The notes beneath the pieces were generated by a model that saw nothing but the letters and a program-made list of their open reading frames with translations, made no database searches and had not been told where the DNA came from. From Perkinsus olseni (Eukaryota; Perkinsozoa; Perkinsida; Perkinsidae), in contig JABANP010000304.1 in the NCBI GenBank assembly GCA_013115135.1, forward strand, positions 1 through 61,866: a stretch of DNA of 61,866 nucleotides, given 5' to 3'. The translations under genes were made by a program, and so were the position numbers. How positions within the stretch are numbered: the first letter of the stretch is position 1; every line of letters begins with the position of its first letter. Positions 1 through 11,300 of the stretch are shown here, one piece after another.

Positions 1-369
1 CGCTGACTCTGGGATCACAACGAGTAGAGTTCGCTGAATAGCATTCGCTGAATCTTGGATTCAATTTGACCGAAAAAATATTTCATTTGACCGGAAAATG
101 GTGTAGTAGCACAGCGTATCGGATGGGACCTTCGCAACAAGGGTCCTACAAAACGGTAACTCAACAGTCATTATCACATCAGAACATCGCTAACATCGTG
201 CAACATGAATGGCAGCTGTAGAGGACGGTGAATTACCGGGTAATTAACAAAGCTTTCATCAATTTTGGTAGAAAAAAGTCATGTGTGACCGAGCCGGCTA
301 GCGGCAGAATCGGATGATACGAAAAACGATTGCTCCATCATGTGTCCAGTGCCACCCCAGCATGGTGTA

Positions 370-1146
370 CTAGGCTCTCGCAAATTTACGTAGACGGCGT
401 GCAGCCTTACGTCGATTCTTCTCATTATCCCATGCTTTCATATTCCCGCGCCCGACGCGCCCTTCTCCGTAATGTTGTGAGCTGTCAACTCCGCGCGAAG
501 GAAGGACCAATTCGACACGGTCAGAACCCTCGACATGGGCGTAGACGAAGAGGTGGCCGAAGGACATGAAGTTCAACGTGTCACCCTTGATGCCACTCAG
601 CGATGCGTTGACTGGTATGCCATCTTCGAAGTTCAGCTCGAGGCTGTGCTCGGGGTCGAGGGCTCCGGAATAACGTCCGGTGGGAAGCGGATATTCACGA
701 GTTTTGTGGATGCGGAAGCCGTTGTTTTTGCATATAGCGTTGATATCATTGAGGACCTTCTGATCCACGCTGCTCCCTGATGGAGTCTCCATCCCCGCGA
801 AGCATGAGCTCTTTGGTTTGTTGCTATTGACGGCGACTTCATACTTCTCTTGACGGTTATTCTCATCGACTACATACACCGAGGCGTACTCCACAAGGCC
901 TTCTGGGATACCCTTGTATCCAGTAAGGTAACGGTTCCAGGTTGTGAATGGGCCTACGGCTCCACCGGATTGTTCCACTATCAGAGTCTCACCCCTCAAT
1001 TCACCTTTCGTAGGCGCTAAATAGTACTCGTTACCAGTAGAACCCTTACCGACCAACCACTCGACCCCCACCAGATCACCAGCATGGCAGATCACACTGA
1101 TGCCACCGAGAATGAATAACCTCAGAGAGTTCATATGAGGCAGCAT
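370..1146 (-). CDS. secreted protein of unknown function, 258 aa, single exon
   Basis: An uninterrupted frame runs from an ATG near 1146 to a stop at 370. The N-terminus is hydrophobic (LRLFILGGISVICHAG after an internal Met at codon 5), which is a classical signal peptide, so the product should enter the secretory pathway. The mature part is rich in Gly, Tyr and charged residues with few cysteines, and ends in a very basic tail (KNRRKAARRLRKFARA) that could be a nuclear or nucleic-acid contact or simply a basic C-terminus. I recognise no enzyme motif. The start could be either Met; the second gives the cleaner signal peptide. No intron is needed, unlike most neighbours. Function is unknown; possibly a lineage-specific secreted protein. 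Confidence 0.65.
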   Translation of the reverse strand: MLPHMNSLRLFILGGISVICHAGDLVGVEWLVGKGSTGNEYYLAPTKGELRGETLIVEQSGGAVGPFTTWNRYLTGYKGIPEGLVEYASVYVVDENNRQEKYEVAVNSNKPKSSCFAGMETPSGSSVDQKVLNDINAICKNNGFRIHKTREYPLPTGRYSGALDPEHSLELNFEDGIPVNASLSGIKGDTLNFMSFGHLFVYAHVEGSDRVELVLPSRGVDSSQHYGEGRVGRGNMKAWDNEKNRRKAARRLRKFARA

Positions 1147-1399
1147 TGGTCACGGAAGACCGAACTACGACTGGAAAACTTTTCCTCGGGCACGAGCCAC
1201 ATGTGGAACCCCTGAGTTGTGCTCGGCGAGCGCTATCCTGCCTTTTTCGCTGTAGAACAGCAGTCATGGATGAGCTGGCAGAAGTGACAATGAGAGAACG
1301 AATTTCTAGTCAAGGGGGCACGAAGTATAGAAAGATATACTAACTGAATTGGCTGGACTGAGTTGGTCCAGGTCTGGAGTAAACCGCAGGTTAGTGTTT

Positions 1400-1765
1400 C
1401 GCCTTGGGAACGTTCCCAGGATTGTTCAGGAGACGCTGGGAACGTTCTTGGGAACGGAATTCTCAGGAAAGCTGTCAGCATGCCTGAGAATTTCGTGGCG
1501 CGTGACAGCCTCAAGGATGTCGCCTTCGCAAAGTGGTTCGTTCCTCGGGACGGTGCCAAGGAGACTCGCTACCGACCACTGTCCTCTAAGGCTAGTACTA
1601 GCATAAAAAACAATCTTTGATTCCTGAAGTGAATGCCTCTGTCAACGGAAAAACGAAGGTCACGGGGATTATAGTCAATCGCTCTACGTACTAAATTATA
1701 TTCAATCGCGTAGTATGTAAAGCTCTCCTGAACGGAGCACGATTCCCGCTCTAGGAACGTTCCTG
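1400..1765. promoter_or_regulatory. cluster of GAACGTTC palindromes upstream of the secreted orphan
   Basis: The palindrome GGAACGTTCC occurs at about 1407-1416 and 1754-1763, with half or imperfect copies at 1437-1457. Each contains GAAnnTTC, the inverted pair that defines a heat-shock element in other eukaryotes. They lie 250-620 bp upstream of the minus-strand start at 1146. Regulation is inference; the repetition is visible. Confidence 0.35.
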
Positions 1766-2057
1766 AGGCATTGTTCAACACAACATAAGCCGCTGGAAGG
1801 ATCTTAGTTCTTCGTCTTGTGTCTGCGTACACCAGCACGCAGATGCACATCCACCATGTTACTCGAACAAGCAAGAACGTCAAGGGAACGGATTCGCGCT
1901 TGTCTATTGAACAGCCCGTAGATCCTCCATGAACAACTTGGAATCTTTTCGAGGGCACCATAGGGTGGGGAGTCCCCACCGCGGACGAGAAGCTCTCAGA
2001 GAGCCCACGTCGTGTTCGGCTGGATCAGCAGACGCAAAAGTCGCTGTCAGTAAAGAG

Positions 2058-2536
2058 TGTTTCAAAACCTCGTGAGCACTTTTGAGTACGCGTAAGTCAG
2101 TGTCCTGCAAGAGTTTCGGGTAAATTTTTTGTGGCTTATGCCCAGGGTCCCCATCAAGCGGCATGGCGAATCTCGTCGAACTACGTGGCTGGCGACGAAA
2201 GATATGGCCAATCTACGCGCTCTCGGAGGTGGCTGGCTCAGACGACTTTTGATTCGCTCAGCAACTGTGTCTCAGCGCACTGAGTTGCAAAACGTCATGC
2301 CATTTCGACCCTCCCATCAGCATTTCGGCTCTGAGTTAATCGAAAGTCGTCTGAGCCAGCCACATCCGAAAGCGCGTTCAATGGTCATATCTTCCGTCGC
2401 CAGCCACGTAAATCGACGAAATCCGGCATGCCGATTGGTGGGGATGTTGTCCATACTACCCAAAAAATTTGATTCGAAACTCTCACAGGGCACCGACTTG
2501 CACGTACCCAAATTTGCTCACGAGGTTTTGAAACAC
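2058..2536. repeat. foldback element with about 200-bp inverted arms
   Basis: The left arm (about 2058-2261) and the reverse complement of the right arm (about 2331-2536) match over their whole length, from TGTTTCAAAACCTCGTGAGC at the outer ends to CTCAGACGACTTT at the inner ends, with scattered mismatches and small indels. The loop is about 70 nt. Open frames crossing it (2129-2626 +, 1904-2164 -) are translations of the palindrome and not genes. I saw no obvious target-site duplication. It could be a non-autonomous foldback transposon. Confidence 0.75.
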
Positions 2537-2673
2537 CCTTTAGTCCGAATCGGACGGTCGTTACGCACTTCGTTGCGCATCTGTTTCAGTTACTTTCGTG
2601 TAAGCTACCGCGAAGCAGTACTATAGGCCTTTGACCAGCGTCGCCTGCATGACACTACACCGCGGACTCAGTT

Positions 2674-5600
2674 ATGTTACGAAACCGTCTTTCATCATGT
2701 CTTGGACGCCGCAAGATCCCCTCGTGCCGTTCTACCACGGCAGTTCCATCCACTAGCCGTAGACAGGACTCATTCGACGATGAGGACGAGGTGCGGTTTT
2801 GGGACTCCCAAATTCTTCCCCGAATGCTGCCATCCCAACTTGGGAGAGCACCATTCGGTCATCACTCGCTCCGATACCTTTCGCCAGCAGAGTTTCGCCA
2901 TCAGGACACCCGCATGCCCCATCTTGTCGTCTCCGAGATGCGATCGAAGCTCGAGGCCTGCTTGCGGACTAACGACCTCAACAGAGCACAGGAGTTCATC
3001 GGAGAGGAGCGAAGGAAAATTCAGAAGTATTTCACGCGTTCAATATTCAAATAAACTCGACGACTGGCAGACCCTTCCCCGCAGAAGACCTGACGGCCGC
3101 CCTCGGTGCTTTAGTGGACATGAGTGGAGAGCCCGGCGATGCTGTCGCCAAGGCGCTTATGGAGCTCTTAGGTGAGTAGTGGAAGCTAGCGTTGGTAATT
3201 AACGTGTCTTCAGCGGGAGATTTAGCGTTGATGTACGTGAAGTTGTCAGAGTCGGAGTTGCTTCGTGCTTTCCAAGCTTGCATCTCGCTCAACGACAGGT
3301 GGGGAGCTCATCAGTCGGCCCCCATCGTAGCGTGCGGCCTCAGATCCGATGTCTCCTTCATCAGCGTGCTCATAGCGATACAGGACCATGTAGCGAAGAA
3401 GAAGTCCAAATTCATGTCGAGTCACGGTGAGTGGGTGGTGCGGTCCCGCTGAGGCCTGTTCTTGCGCTCTTCCATATCAGTATTAAACAGAGAAATGAAT
3501 ACTGTGATGCTAAGATGAGGCCAACAATCGACGCTCGTATGTTTCAAAATCCGACCACGGCCGTGTTCCCGCGGACTGTCTCGACGCGAGACCGTCAGAA
3601 TGGGTTTAACCATCGGTTAGACGTACGAATGAGCAATTCAACATGCAAGAGTGGGGCCATTTTGCCGCGTGATTAGAGACCGCACTCAGTACTTAGTCGC
3701 TGCTTCAATAGTTCGACGACGACCGCCGTTCTCGTCTCGCCACCACGCGGCATAGCGGCCCCACTTTTGCATGTTGCCTGTTTCCCGTTCTAACAAACCT
3801 CTGTACGGCCCCTCCCGCTGAAGTATCCTCCAGGCTCTCTCCTTCCCCCTCAGCCCTCGCCTCCCTGGCCGCTTCGTCGCTCCGCTGTGAGCAACTCATC
3901 CGCTCGGAATTTCTCATACCCGTCGCCAAAGAGCTGTTCAATCGTGGTGCGAAGGACAACGGTGGGAAGAAAGACGGTCTGCGAGGACTCTGGACTAAGA
4001 CTGTTCCGGGGGTAGTACTGTAGTAGAGGGCAATTCATCGATTTCTGGTCGTCCCTGGTGCTGGCCTGTTTGCAAACTCGAAGCTCAGCTGGCTTACGAC
4101 CGGCATCCGGCTGGGGTAGGAATTTCCTGAGTATTTTATCGAAACGTCCCTCTCGCTCAAAAACTGCCGAGCGGTCAGGCGCCAATGCCTTCCCACGGAC
4201 AGCATTGGTCCTGAGGCCTGTTTACCACTGGCCAAAGAGGGAAGTAGGTCGGGACTTCCTCTTAGCGTAGCGCTTCTTCAAGAAAGTATTCGGGTGACTC
4301 GAGGCGCTCGGTGTTTTGGAATAGCACACACTCTCAATCTTCGACTATATACTGAATTAAACACCTTGCGTCCGTCTTACTGTAATATAATAAGTTTTAG
4401 TTTTATTCTTTTTGGGATTCTTTTTTCGGCTTTTATGCCGTACGACCTAGGATAGTAATATTGGATTTACATGGTAATAACCTTATACTGGTGTTCATCT
4501 CTGTTTCACTGTAACTACAAGTGATTGAATACCTCAATAGTATCAGGTCTAACTCTTTTCCTTTTTCTATTTCAATCCGCGCATGCCGCGAGTCGCATTG
4601 GAGGCAGTCTCGCCATAGCAACCTCGTCCCTCACGCGGTTTCGCTGAGCAGTGGATGCTTCTTCGCGCTCGTCTATCTTGACGCAAGCGATCGGGTATGA
4701 GTGTTTGTCGTCAGTCGGCGCTCCTCTCCTTCTGCGACACCTATTCGACTGCCATCCTCAAAACGGGCATGCACTGCGATACCAACGTTTTCTGGTTGCT
4801 TCTCGCTTACCTTCGGACCCGGACGCAGGAATATCGACCTGCCGAAATCGCTAGAGGGTTTGCGTATCTGTCACCGGCACGGCTGTATCTCCCAAGACGT
4901 TGTTCATGGTATGATCGATCGCGTGATCGATATCCTGCGTGACTTTACTGGTCGGGAGATCGTCGCCTTCGTGGATGCCGTCACTCGCTTCGGCTGTACT
5001 GATGACTCCCGCCTGGCCTTCTCCAGAGTAGCTCTTGACGTGGCCGTCGGCGACATCAACAGCCTGCGACCCTCTGATGTGGCAACTCTCTTGATTGGCC
5101 TCTCAAGGTTCACAGGGAACCGACTCAAAACGCTTGACTGTGCGTGCGTGCAAAGATTCGTCGACAAGTTGGCAGACGCGGAGGTCGAGCCTGGGGAAGT
5201 GAGACCCTTCGAGATTGTAGAGCTGCCCAAGTGTCTCTTGCGAAACAGCATACTTCACGAGGGGCTTTTCCAACGGTATTATGGGATAGCATGCGGGAGA
5301 ATATCCGTTGAGGAAATGCAAGATGCCGAGAGGGAACTTCTGAGTGTGGCGCAGGTGGTTTCCATTTTTATTACCTACAGCAAGGCGGGTTTTTCAAATC
5401 TCCAATTGGCAGAGGGGCTCGGCCGTGTGCTCGCTGAAACGGCCGTGGTGATGGAGTTCAAAGGGGTGCAGCTTCTTGCGGTGTATAGAGCGATCAATCG
5501 GCTGGAATCGGCGGAGCGAAGCGCGTTTTTTGCCGCTGTGTTGGACCAAATCAACAGATGCGTCTATCAGTTAGTGGCACTGGGGGAGCTAGAGGTGTCA

Positions 5601-5744
5601 GAAAGCCTCGCTCTCTTGGAGGCAGGAGCGCTCAAGCTGGAGTGTGGCACGGTCCTTATCCAGCACACACTGAGCCAATCGAACGATGAAAAGATTCGGC
5701 ATGAGGTAGAGAAATTAATTGAAGCTGCGGAGAGACCTCCATAG
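2674..5744 (+). CDS. helical-repeat protein, probably mitochondrial (HPR/FASTK-like)
   Basis: The proposed ATG at 2674 opens an Arg/Ser-rich N-terminus (MLRNRLSSCLGRRK) resembling a mitochondrial presequence. A 44-nt GT..AG intron (3027-3070) joins RRKIQ to KPFPAEDLTAALGALVDM, and a 42-nt intron (3172-3213) leads to GDLALMYVKLSESELLRAF. A later exon around 3825-3960 is also alpha-helical. The last exon (about 4900-5744) is a run of amphipathic helices with a loose 35-40 aa period (DVATLLIGLSRF, VVSIFITYSKAGF, VQLLAVYRAINRL), typical of octotrico-, hepta-tricopeptide or FASTK-type RNA-binding proteins of alveolate mitochondria. The region 3430-3800 is probably intron, and the 4650-4900 joins are unresolved. 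A family B core lies in frame at 5307-5323 (VEEMQD). Organelle RNA metabolism is inferred from architecture only. Confidence 0.55.
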
Positions 5745-5943
5745 CCTGAATGGTTGTGTTTCTGTGAGCAACGGGCGTTGAGCTAGTTTACTATCGGGTG
5801 GCGAGGAGGATGGGACGACAAGTACCCGGCTCGGTGATGTCGGTGAGTGGGGTATGGGGAGCAGCAAGTCTCCGAGGAAAGCATGCTCAAGAGATGGTGG
5901 ATGAGATCGTCTCGAGGGAAGTTGTGTTGCTGTGCTCTGACCC

Positions 5944-7051
5944 ATGGCGGCCAGAGAGTCCCCTTCGGACTCGACCCAGGAACGGGAGCCGTCTGATGAG
6001 GAGTCAGACACTGCTGAGGAGATCCTCGGGATATCAGCCAGCGATCTGACGGACCAGCGAATCGTGGTAAGGAGAGAGTTTGTGAAATGGAGCCACCGGG
6101 ATTCGAACCTGGGTCATTGCGTGATTGTATTGAGTTTTATCCGTTGGACCACACTACTCACTTTCGACTCAGGACTTCATCAGGAGCAGCATGTCCCGTA
6201 ACTACTATGCTTCTCGAGAGTGGACGGATGAGTTCTATACCCTACAGGCGTATATCGGCTGCATCGCCGTCTCCTACCAGAACCGTCTTCTGATGCCAGA
6301 GATGCAGAAAAGGTCGGCCCTTCGGTTGCGCTTTTACCGAACTTATCAGCAGGATGCTAATAGGTACTGCATGCTGGACTTTTGCAAGTTACACATACCA
6401 AAAAAGATTCGTCGAGCGATTCGGCGGTTGGGCCCCGGGGAGCTCACCTTCCGAACGACACGGGACCCGAGTGGCGCTGCGATTGAACGAGTGATCAAGG
6501 GGATTGCCAGGGCGAATGGGAAGAACAATTGGCTTGGGACAAAGTAAGCTGCTTTCAGGCCCGAGTTCGATCCCGGCACGTGTCATTAATGTCGTCATCT
6601 TATTAAATCAAGGTACGTGACGATTCTCAAACGGATGAATCAGCGTGGACCAATCCCAGTTGGGGACTCTATGTTTGAAGTCGAGTGCGTCGAGATCCTC
6701 GATTCCACTGGCAAACTTCTCGCCGGAGAAGTGGGCTACACCATGGGTGCTGCGTACACCTCCCTCTCCGGTTTCGTCAACCGGAGAGACCCACAGTGCA
6801 GCCATCGGGCAGTGGGACTTCTCCAAATGGTCGCCCTCGCGAAGGTCCTCGAGGACGGCGGATACGATTTCTGGAATCTTGGTCACCCTCCGTGCGGTGA
6901 GCAAATGCGGTATAAAATAGACATCGGCGGAGACGTTCTGCCGAGAGGCGATTTCCTGCGGCGGTGGGACCGGGCTCGTGAGAAGCGACCGCAGAAGAGG
7001 CTCTCCTTGCAGGACCCTATATGTTTGCGCACTTTGTTACAAGTTTCTTAA
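5944..7051 (+). CDS. leucyl/phenylalanyl-tRNA-protein transferase-like protein
   Basis: Three exons close in phase: 5944-6066, 6173-6543 and 6613-7051, giving about 310 aa. After an acidic, Ser-rich N-terminus, the core resembles bacterial Aat-type L/F transferases: EFYTLQAYIGCIAVS, LLMPEMQKR, LDFCKLHIPKKIRRAIRR, then a GNAT-like half with VECVEILDSTGKLLAGEVGY and VGLLQMVALAKVLEDGGYDF. The family transfers Leu, Phe or related residues from aminoacyl-tRNA to protein N-termini for N-degron recognition. The 106-nt first intron contains an antisense tRNA-like sequence, and the 69-nt second intron contains a sense T-arm (GCCCGAGTTCGATCCCGG), so the only introns of a tRNA-using enzyme both carry tRNA relics. 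No clear organelle signal. Family assignment is from motif memory. Confidence 0.7.
6088..6160 (-). repeat. tRNA-like element in intron 1 of the transferase gene (antisense)
   Basis: On the minus strand the sequence has a D-arm-like GTCCAACGGAT, then GACCCAGGTTCGAATCCCGG, a 5-bp T-stem with canonical TTCGAAT loop and B-box. The 3' acceptor strand (TGGCTCC) has no matching 5' strand, because the 5' end runs into GTGAGTAG. Not a functional tRNA as it stands. Confidence 0.7.
6562..6586 (+). repeat. tRNA T-arm relic in intron 2 of the transferase gene
   Basis: GCCCGAGTTCGATCCCGGC lies inside the 69-nt intron 6544-6612, 15-20 nt after the 5' splice site. Only the T-arm is recognisable; there is no D-arm or anticodon arm upstream. 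Confidence 0.55.
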
Positions 7052-8313
7052 CCCAAGTGTTTGCGTTTCATATCATTATGATGGTTTGCATGGCCACCGT
7101 CGAGGCCCACTGAAAAGACTTAGTAGTGTGTTCTTTGCGTGCTGTCGTTGGCATAACGTAGCGGCTGCTGTGCACTACGCATTGGGCTTGTCATGAGAGC
7201 ATTGATGATGAACCGAGACTGTGACACTCCGTTCTCACGGCAGTCACCAACACAACCGGCTCTGTGAAACGGTGAACAGACCAGTCAATGCTGAACTATC
7301 GAGTTGAGTCCCTCCTCCATCGGGTTGTGAGGAGAGGACTCGGCTCCAACTGTGCTTGCGAACACGGACGATGGCCATCAGGTCAATGACCAAGCTGCTG
7401 AAAGTCCAATCGGGACAGACAGTGCAGTATCGCCCTCGTCACACACGTCGAACTCGACTCGTCCCGTCCTGGAGTGAATCCATTTTTCTGAGGAGTTTTT
7501 CGGTATCCTGACTCAGGATTCCTGAGGATGCCTTTGGACTAGGTCTTGGGCAACTTTTTTAAGGCGTAACAGCCTTACATCCGAGCTACGAACACGCTAA
7601 TTCTACTGCCGTGCGAACTCACAATACTTCAATCCAAGGCGGGCGAAACACCGTTCCTCACGATTCTACTTTTTCCTCAGAAAACCGACTTTACTCGTCC
7701 CGTCCTGTCGATGATAGCTGCTGCGGCTATTGGACTACGTGCCAACAGCAATGCACAGAACGCGTATCTCCAATACCAACTTAAACTCCGAGTGGCTGAG
7801 GGTGGGCAAAGAATACATGCCGCAGATCCGAGCAAGCGCTACTCGAAGATATCAAACAGGATGTTGGTAACATCATCAGCATGAGTAGCTCGACAGTGTG
7901 GCGCTGTACAACAGTTAGCTCTATCTCTACAGTAGCCTGATTGACGAACGCTAGCTTCCGCCGCTAGATTTGCACAACTCGACACTTAGCGAGCTTCGCA
8001 GTTCGTCGCGCGAGAACGAGCATCTTCCGAGGACCGACGTGGCATACACCGAAGTCCGTAGGCCTGCTAGCTGACGACGGATGGTTTGGAGCTCTACGAA
8101 GGTGTTATGTGGGCCGGTTGAGCCACTGTACTTTTACGTACCGTTTGGGTTGAAAAACTCGACACTGTAAAGGATAGAAAAGTGGCTACGAGATTATACA
8201 ATAGAAAACAAAGAGCGCATGCTGAGCAGAGGCACAGTCATGATGGGGCATGCGACATGACACATCAATAATGATGTAATAAAAACAACCTACGCCGGGT
8301 TCGAACTCGGGAC
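7052..8313. other. intergenic region, no supported gene
   Basis: No frame with protein-like composition on either strand. It separates the convergent transferase (+) and coiled-coil (-) genes, so it holds both 3' flanks. A tRNA T-arm-like sequence (CCCGAGTTCGAACCCGGC, minus strand) sits at 8291-8310 just past the stop of the minus-strand gene. Confidence 0.6.
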
Positions 8314-11300
8314 CTATCGCCGAAGACTAGCTCTATTGGCTTGAAAGGCGCTCTCTTCGTCTTCGTCAGAGGACCATGCTCGAATCGGCTTCTTCGTCGG
8401 TGACTGCGAAGCGGAGAAGTTCACGAACCGCCGTCCCCCCAAAAAAACTTCAGAGAACGGGATTTTCCCGAGTTGAAAAAAAAGTCTACTGGAAATTCTC
8501 ACTTTTTTAGGGTAAGCTTCCACAGCAACTTCAAGCTCGACCTCCGCGCAATGGTACTGCGACACAGAATTTACACGGCGAGCCTGAATGATGAATCATC
8601 AGCTTTTTCACGCTAATGACATACCGTCACTTCTCGTCACATGACCAACACTGACAGGTGGGGTCTCTCCAAGGCGCTGAAAACCCGAGATTAGCAAGCT
8701 TCGACCTAAGATGCGTCCCACTCTATGATTGCCGGTGGCATCTCGACGCAGCCGCCGGAGAGCTTCTTCTGCTTCTAGCATTTTCAGCCGGTACCGCTCC
8801 TTCTCCAACTCAGCGTCCTGAGTCGAGTGGAAACATAAGGAGTCCACTGAGTCAAATCGCATAACGGTGCTGAACGAGCGGTCGTATCCAACTTGAGCTC
8901 GCCCAACGCGCAGAGTCCCTCAGCGTTGGGAACTGATCTAACGACCGCAAAAATCCGCGATCTGCCAGCTATAACAAGGCTTTAGATTGAAACAGAACAC
9001 CGTGTTTTACAAGGACTCTTCTTCCATTTTGATGTTGTTCGGGTGAATACTCGCGTGGCATGCTCCCAAAATCGCCCCCCTGAGTGCCGACTCCTACATC
9101 GAAGTGGCTCGGAAAAGTCGCCAAATAACTATAGATTACACATTCAGAATATGGCCCGAAAAAATTGACTTTTCTGCCGGAAAATACGAAAATTTACGCG
9201 AATCCGGTGGACGACTGCTATCATTATAAAACTAACGAACGTGTTGACAGACCTCTCCAAGCTCACCTCCAACAGCGAGGTATACATCTTAGCTTTGTCG
9301 CTCTCCTGTCCGCACTGCTGCTGAGCGAACTTGAGCTCTGATCTCAACTTGGCAGTTTGACTGCGCAACTCCGATACCTCGGTCGAGTACTGTTGTGCCT
9401 AGAGAGTTTGACCACTTCCGACGTCAATCGCGCGTTGCAATTGGACGTACGGCGGAGTCGAGTTGCTCTACAAGCCACGCGTCCGCGCTAGGCGGTGTCT
9501 TCTGTACACCACGGCGAGCCTCTTGTAACTCAGCCATCAACTTGGACGACCGATGTGACTCATCCTGAAGACGACCGCTGCATAAATTACTCCTGCCTGC
9601 ATCCAATACCACATTTTCGATATTCTCGTGCAACACTATTGGTGGCCACATTGAAATTACTATTGACCAGCGCTCTCACAACATAAGGGGCTGCACTGCT
9701 GTACACCGACTTAGTCCGGTTGTTCATGGCGAGTCCGAACGGCAAGGCCTCACTTACTGCAAGCTGATTTCTCATACGATCACGCTCTTCCTTGATGTGC
9801 GCTATCTCCTTCCGGAGACCTCTCTGATCAACTTCATGCATCGCATTCTGAACGGAGCATCTTGCTATCTTGCATTTCCTCAACGCTGCCGACCGACCAG
9901 GTTCTCAATTTCTCGAAGGAGTTGCCCCTCTCTATCTGGCGAGACGTAGTCACGGAATTTTTCTTTCATCTCCTCCCTGGCCTTGGAAGCCGCAGCATAG
10001 CGATTTTGCTCCAGTTGGAACTCCTAACAACTTGCAATCTTGCCCTCTCTTGCATTTCCTCAAACCTTATCACTTTCTGCAGAGCAGCATATGCTTTCTC
10101 CAGCTTCGTGTATCCTATACACTGAATCAGAGGAGGCCGAATCTTGCAATCTTGCGTTTCCTCAACGTACCCTAGAGCAGGATGCGAGCTGAACTTGACG
10201 CTGTTGGACCCTGCGCGCTTCTCCCTGCCACTTCCGAACTTCTATTTTGAACATGTCGACTACTCGCTGTGTCGCCACATGCTGAGATCAACACTAGATA
10301 CCACCCGTCTTCCGAACAGTTTCAAAAGGCTTAGTTGTTGGACCTCAGCGCCAACTATCCTCATACATAGCGAAGCTTTGTGCCATCCAGAAATCTTCTT
10401 CACGAAAAAAAATAGCGAGTAAAAACTACGGATTGGTGGTTGACGTGGGAACCTCAAGTTGGCGAACGAAGTGTCTAATGCGTGGACTCCAATAGTTCGC
10501 GGGAGCACAACTTCTTCCGACTCGTAGTGCAATGCCGCCGCGGAACGATACAGTTGCTTCCGTCGGAAGATATTAGGAAGGCATGGTACGGAAATTCCCC
10601 TTTTTCGAGCGGCACTGACCTCCTCAGTCTTCTCTTTCAGCTTCTCACTCACCTCTTGCACTTTCTTCTCAAGGCCCGCGACCTGCACTGAATTTCGCGG
10701 CGAGTGACGCTGCTGTAGGCTTCACCTCATTCTGCATGGCCATGATAACGCTGATATGCTCCTTCGTGGACTTCTCCATTGACGTCTGGATGTCTCTGTT
10801 GCTGCTGCCCAGAGCCTTCACCTTCCTGTCTGCCGCTTTCAACTGAATGAGCGTAAGAAATGGGATGACAATAGAGTATCGCGAACGTATCAAATGAGAT
10901 CTGGTTTTGGCTCATCGTACGTCTATTTTCGCACTATCTTGTCACTGCTATTGGCCTGCTATTTGAGGAGGTTGCGGTAACCTCAACCGATAGGGATGGT
11001 AACCTAGTTACCCTACACAAGTTGCTGCTCATCAACGCCCGCTCAGCTTGAGTGTAAGCCAAAAGAGACATGCAAACGAAAACGAAACAAAGATTTCATA
11101 CCCAAGTTTTCAAGTTGGTTCCTATTGGTTTTCGGCCCATACGCCTGACGCTCTCTGGACACCGCGATATTTGATAGATACGACGGAAAGGACCGAGATG
11201 AAAGACGGCGAGAAATTGTAAACAGAGGGGCAGTATTAGCATGGAGGGGGCTGCCATCGGTGCCGAGATGAGCATTCCACGGCTAATACCGGTCGGCCTG

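Noticed and set aside
2129..2626. 165-codon plus-strand frame
   Set aside because: It traverses both arms of the foldback repeat and has no independent protein features.
3299..3330. A 32-nt GT..AG intron in the helical-repeat gene
   Set aside because: Removing it breaks the downstream frame, while reading through (DRWGAHQSAPIVACGLRSD) keeps one open frame.
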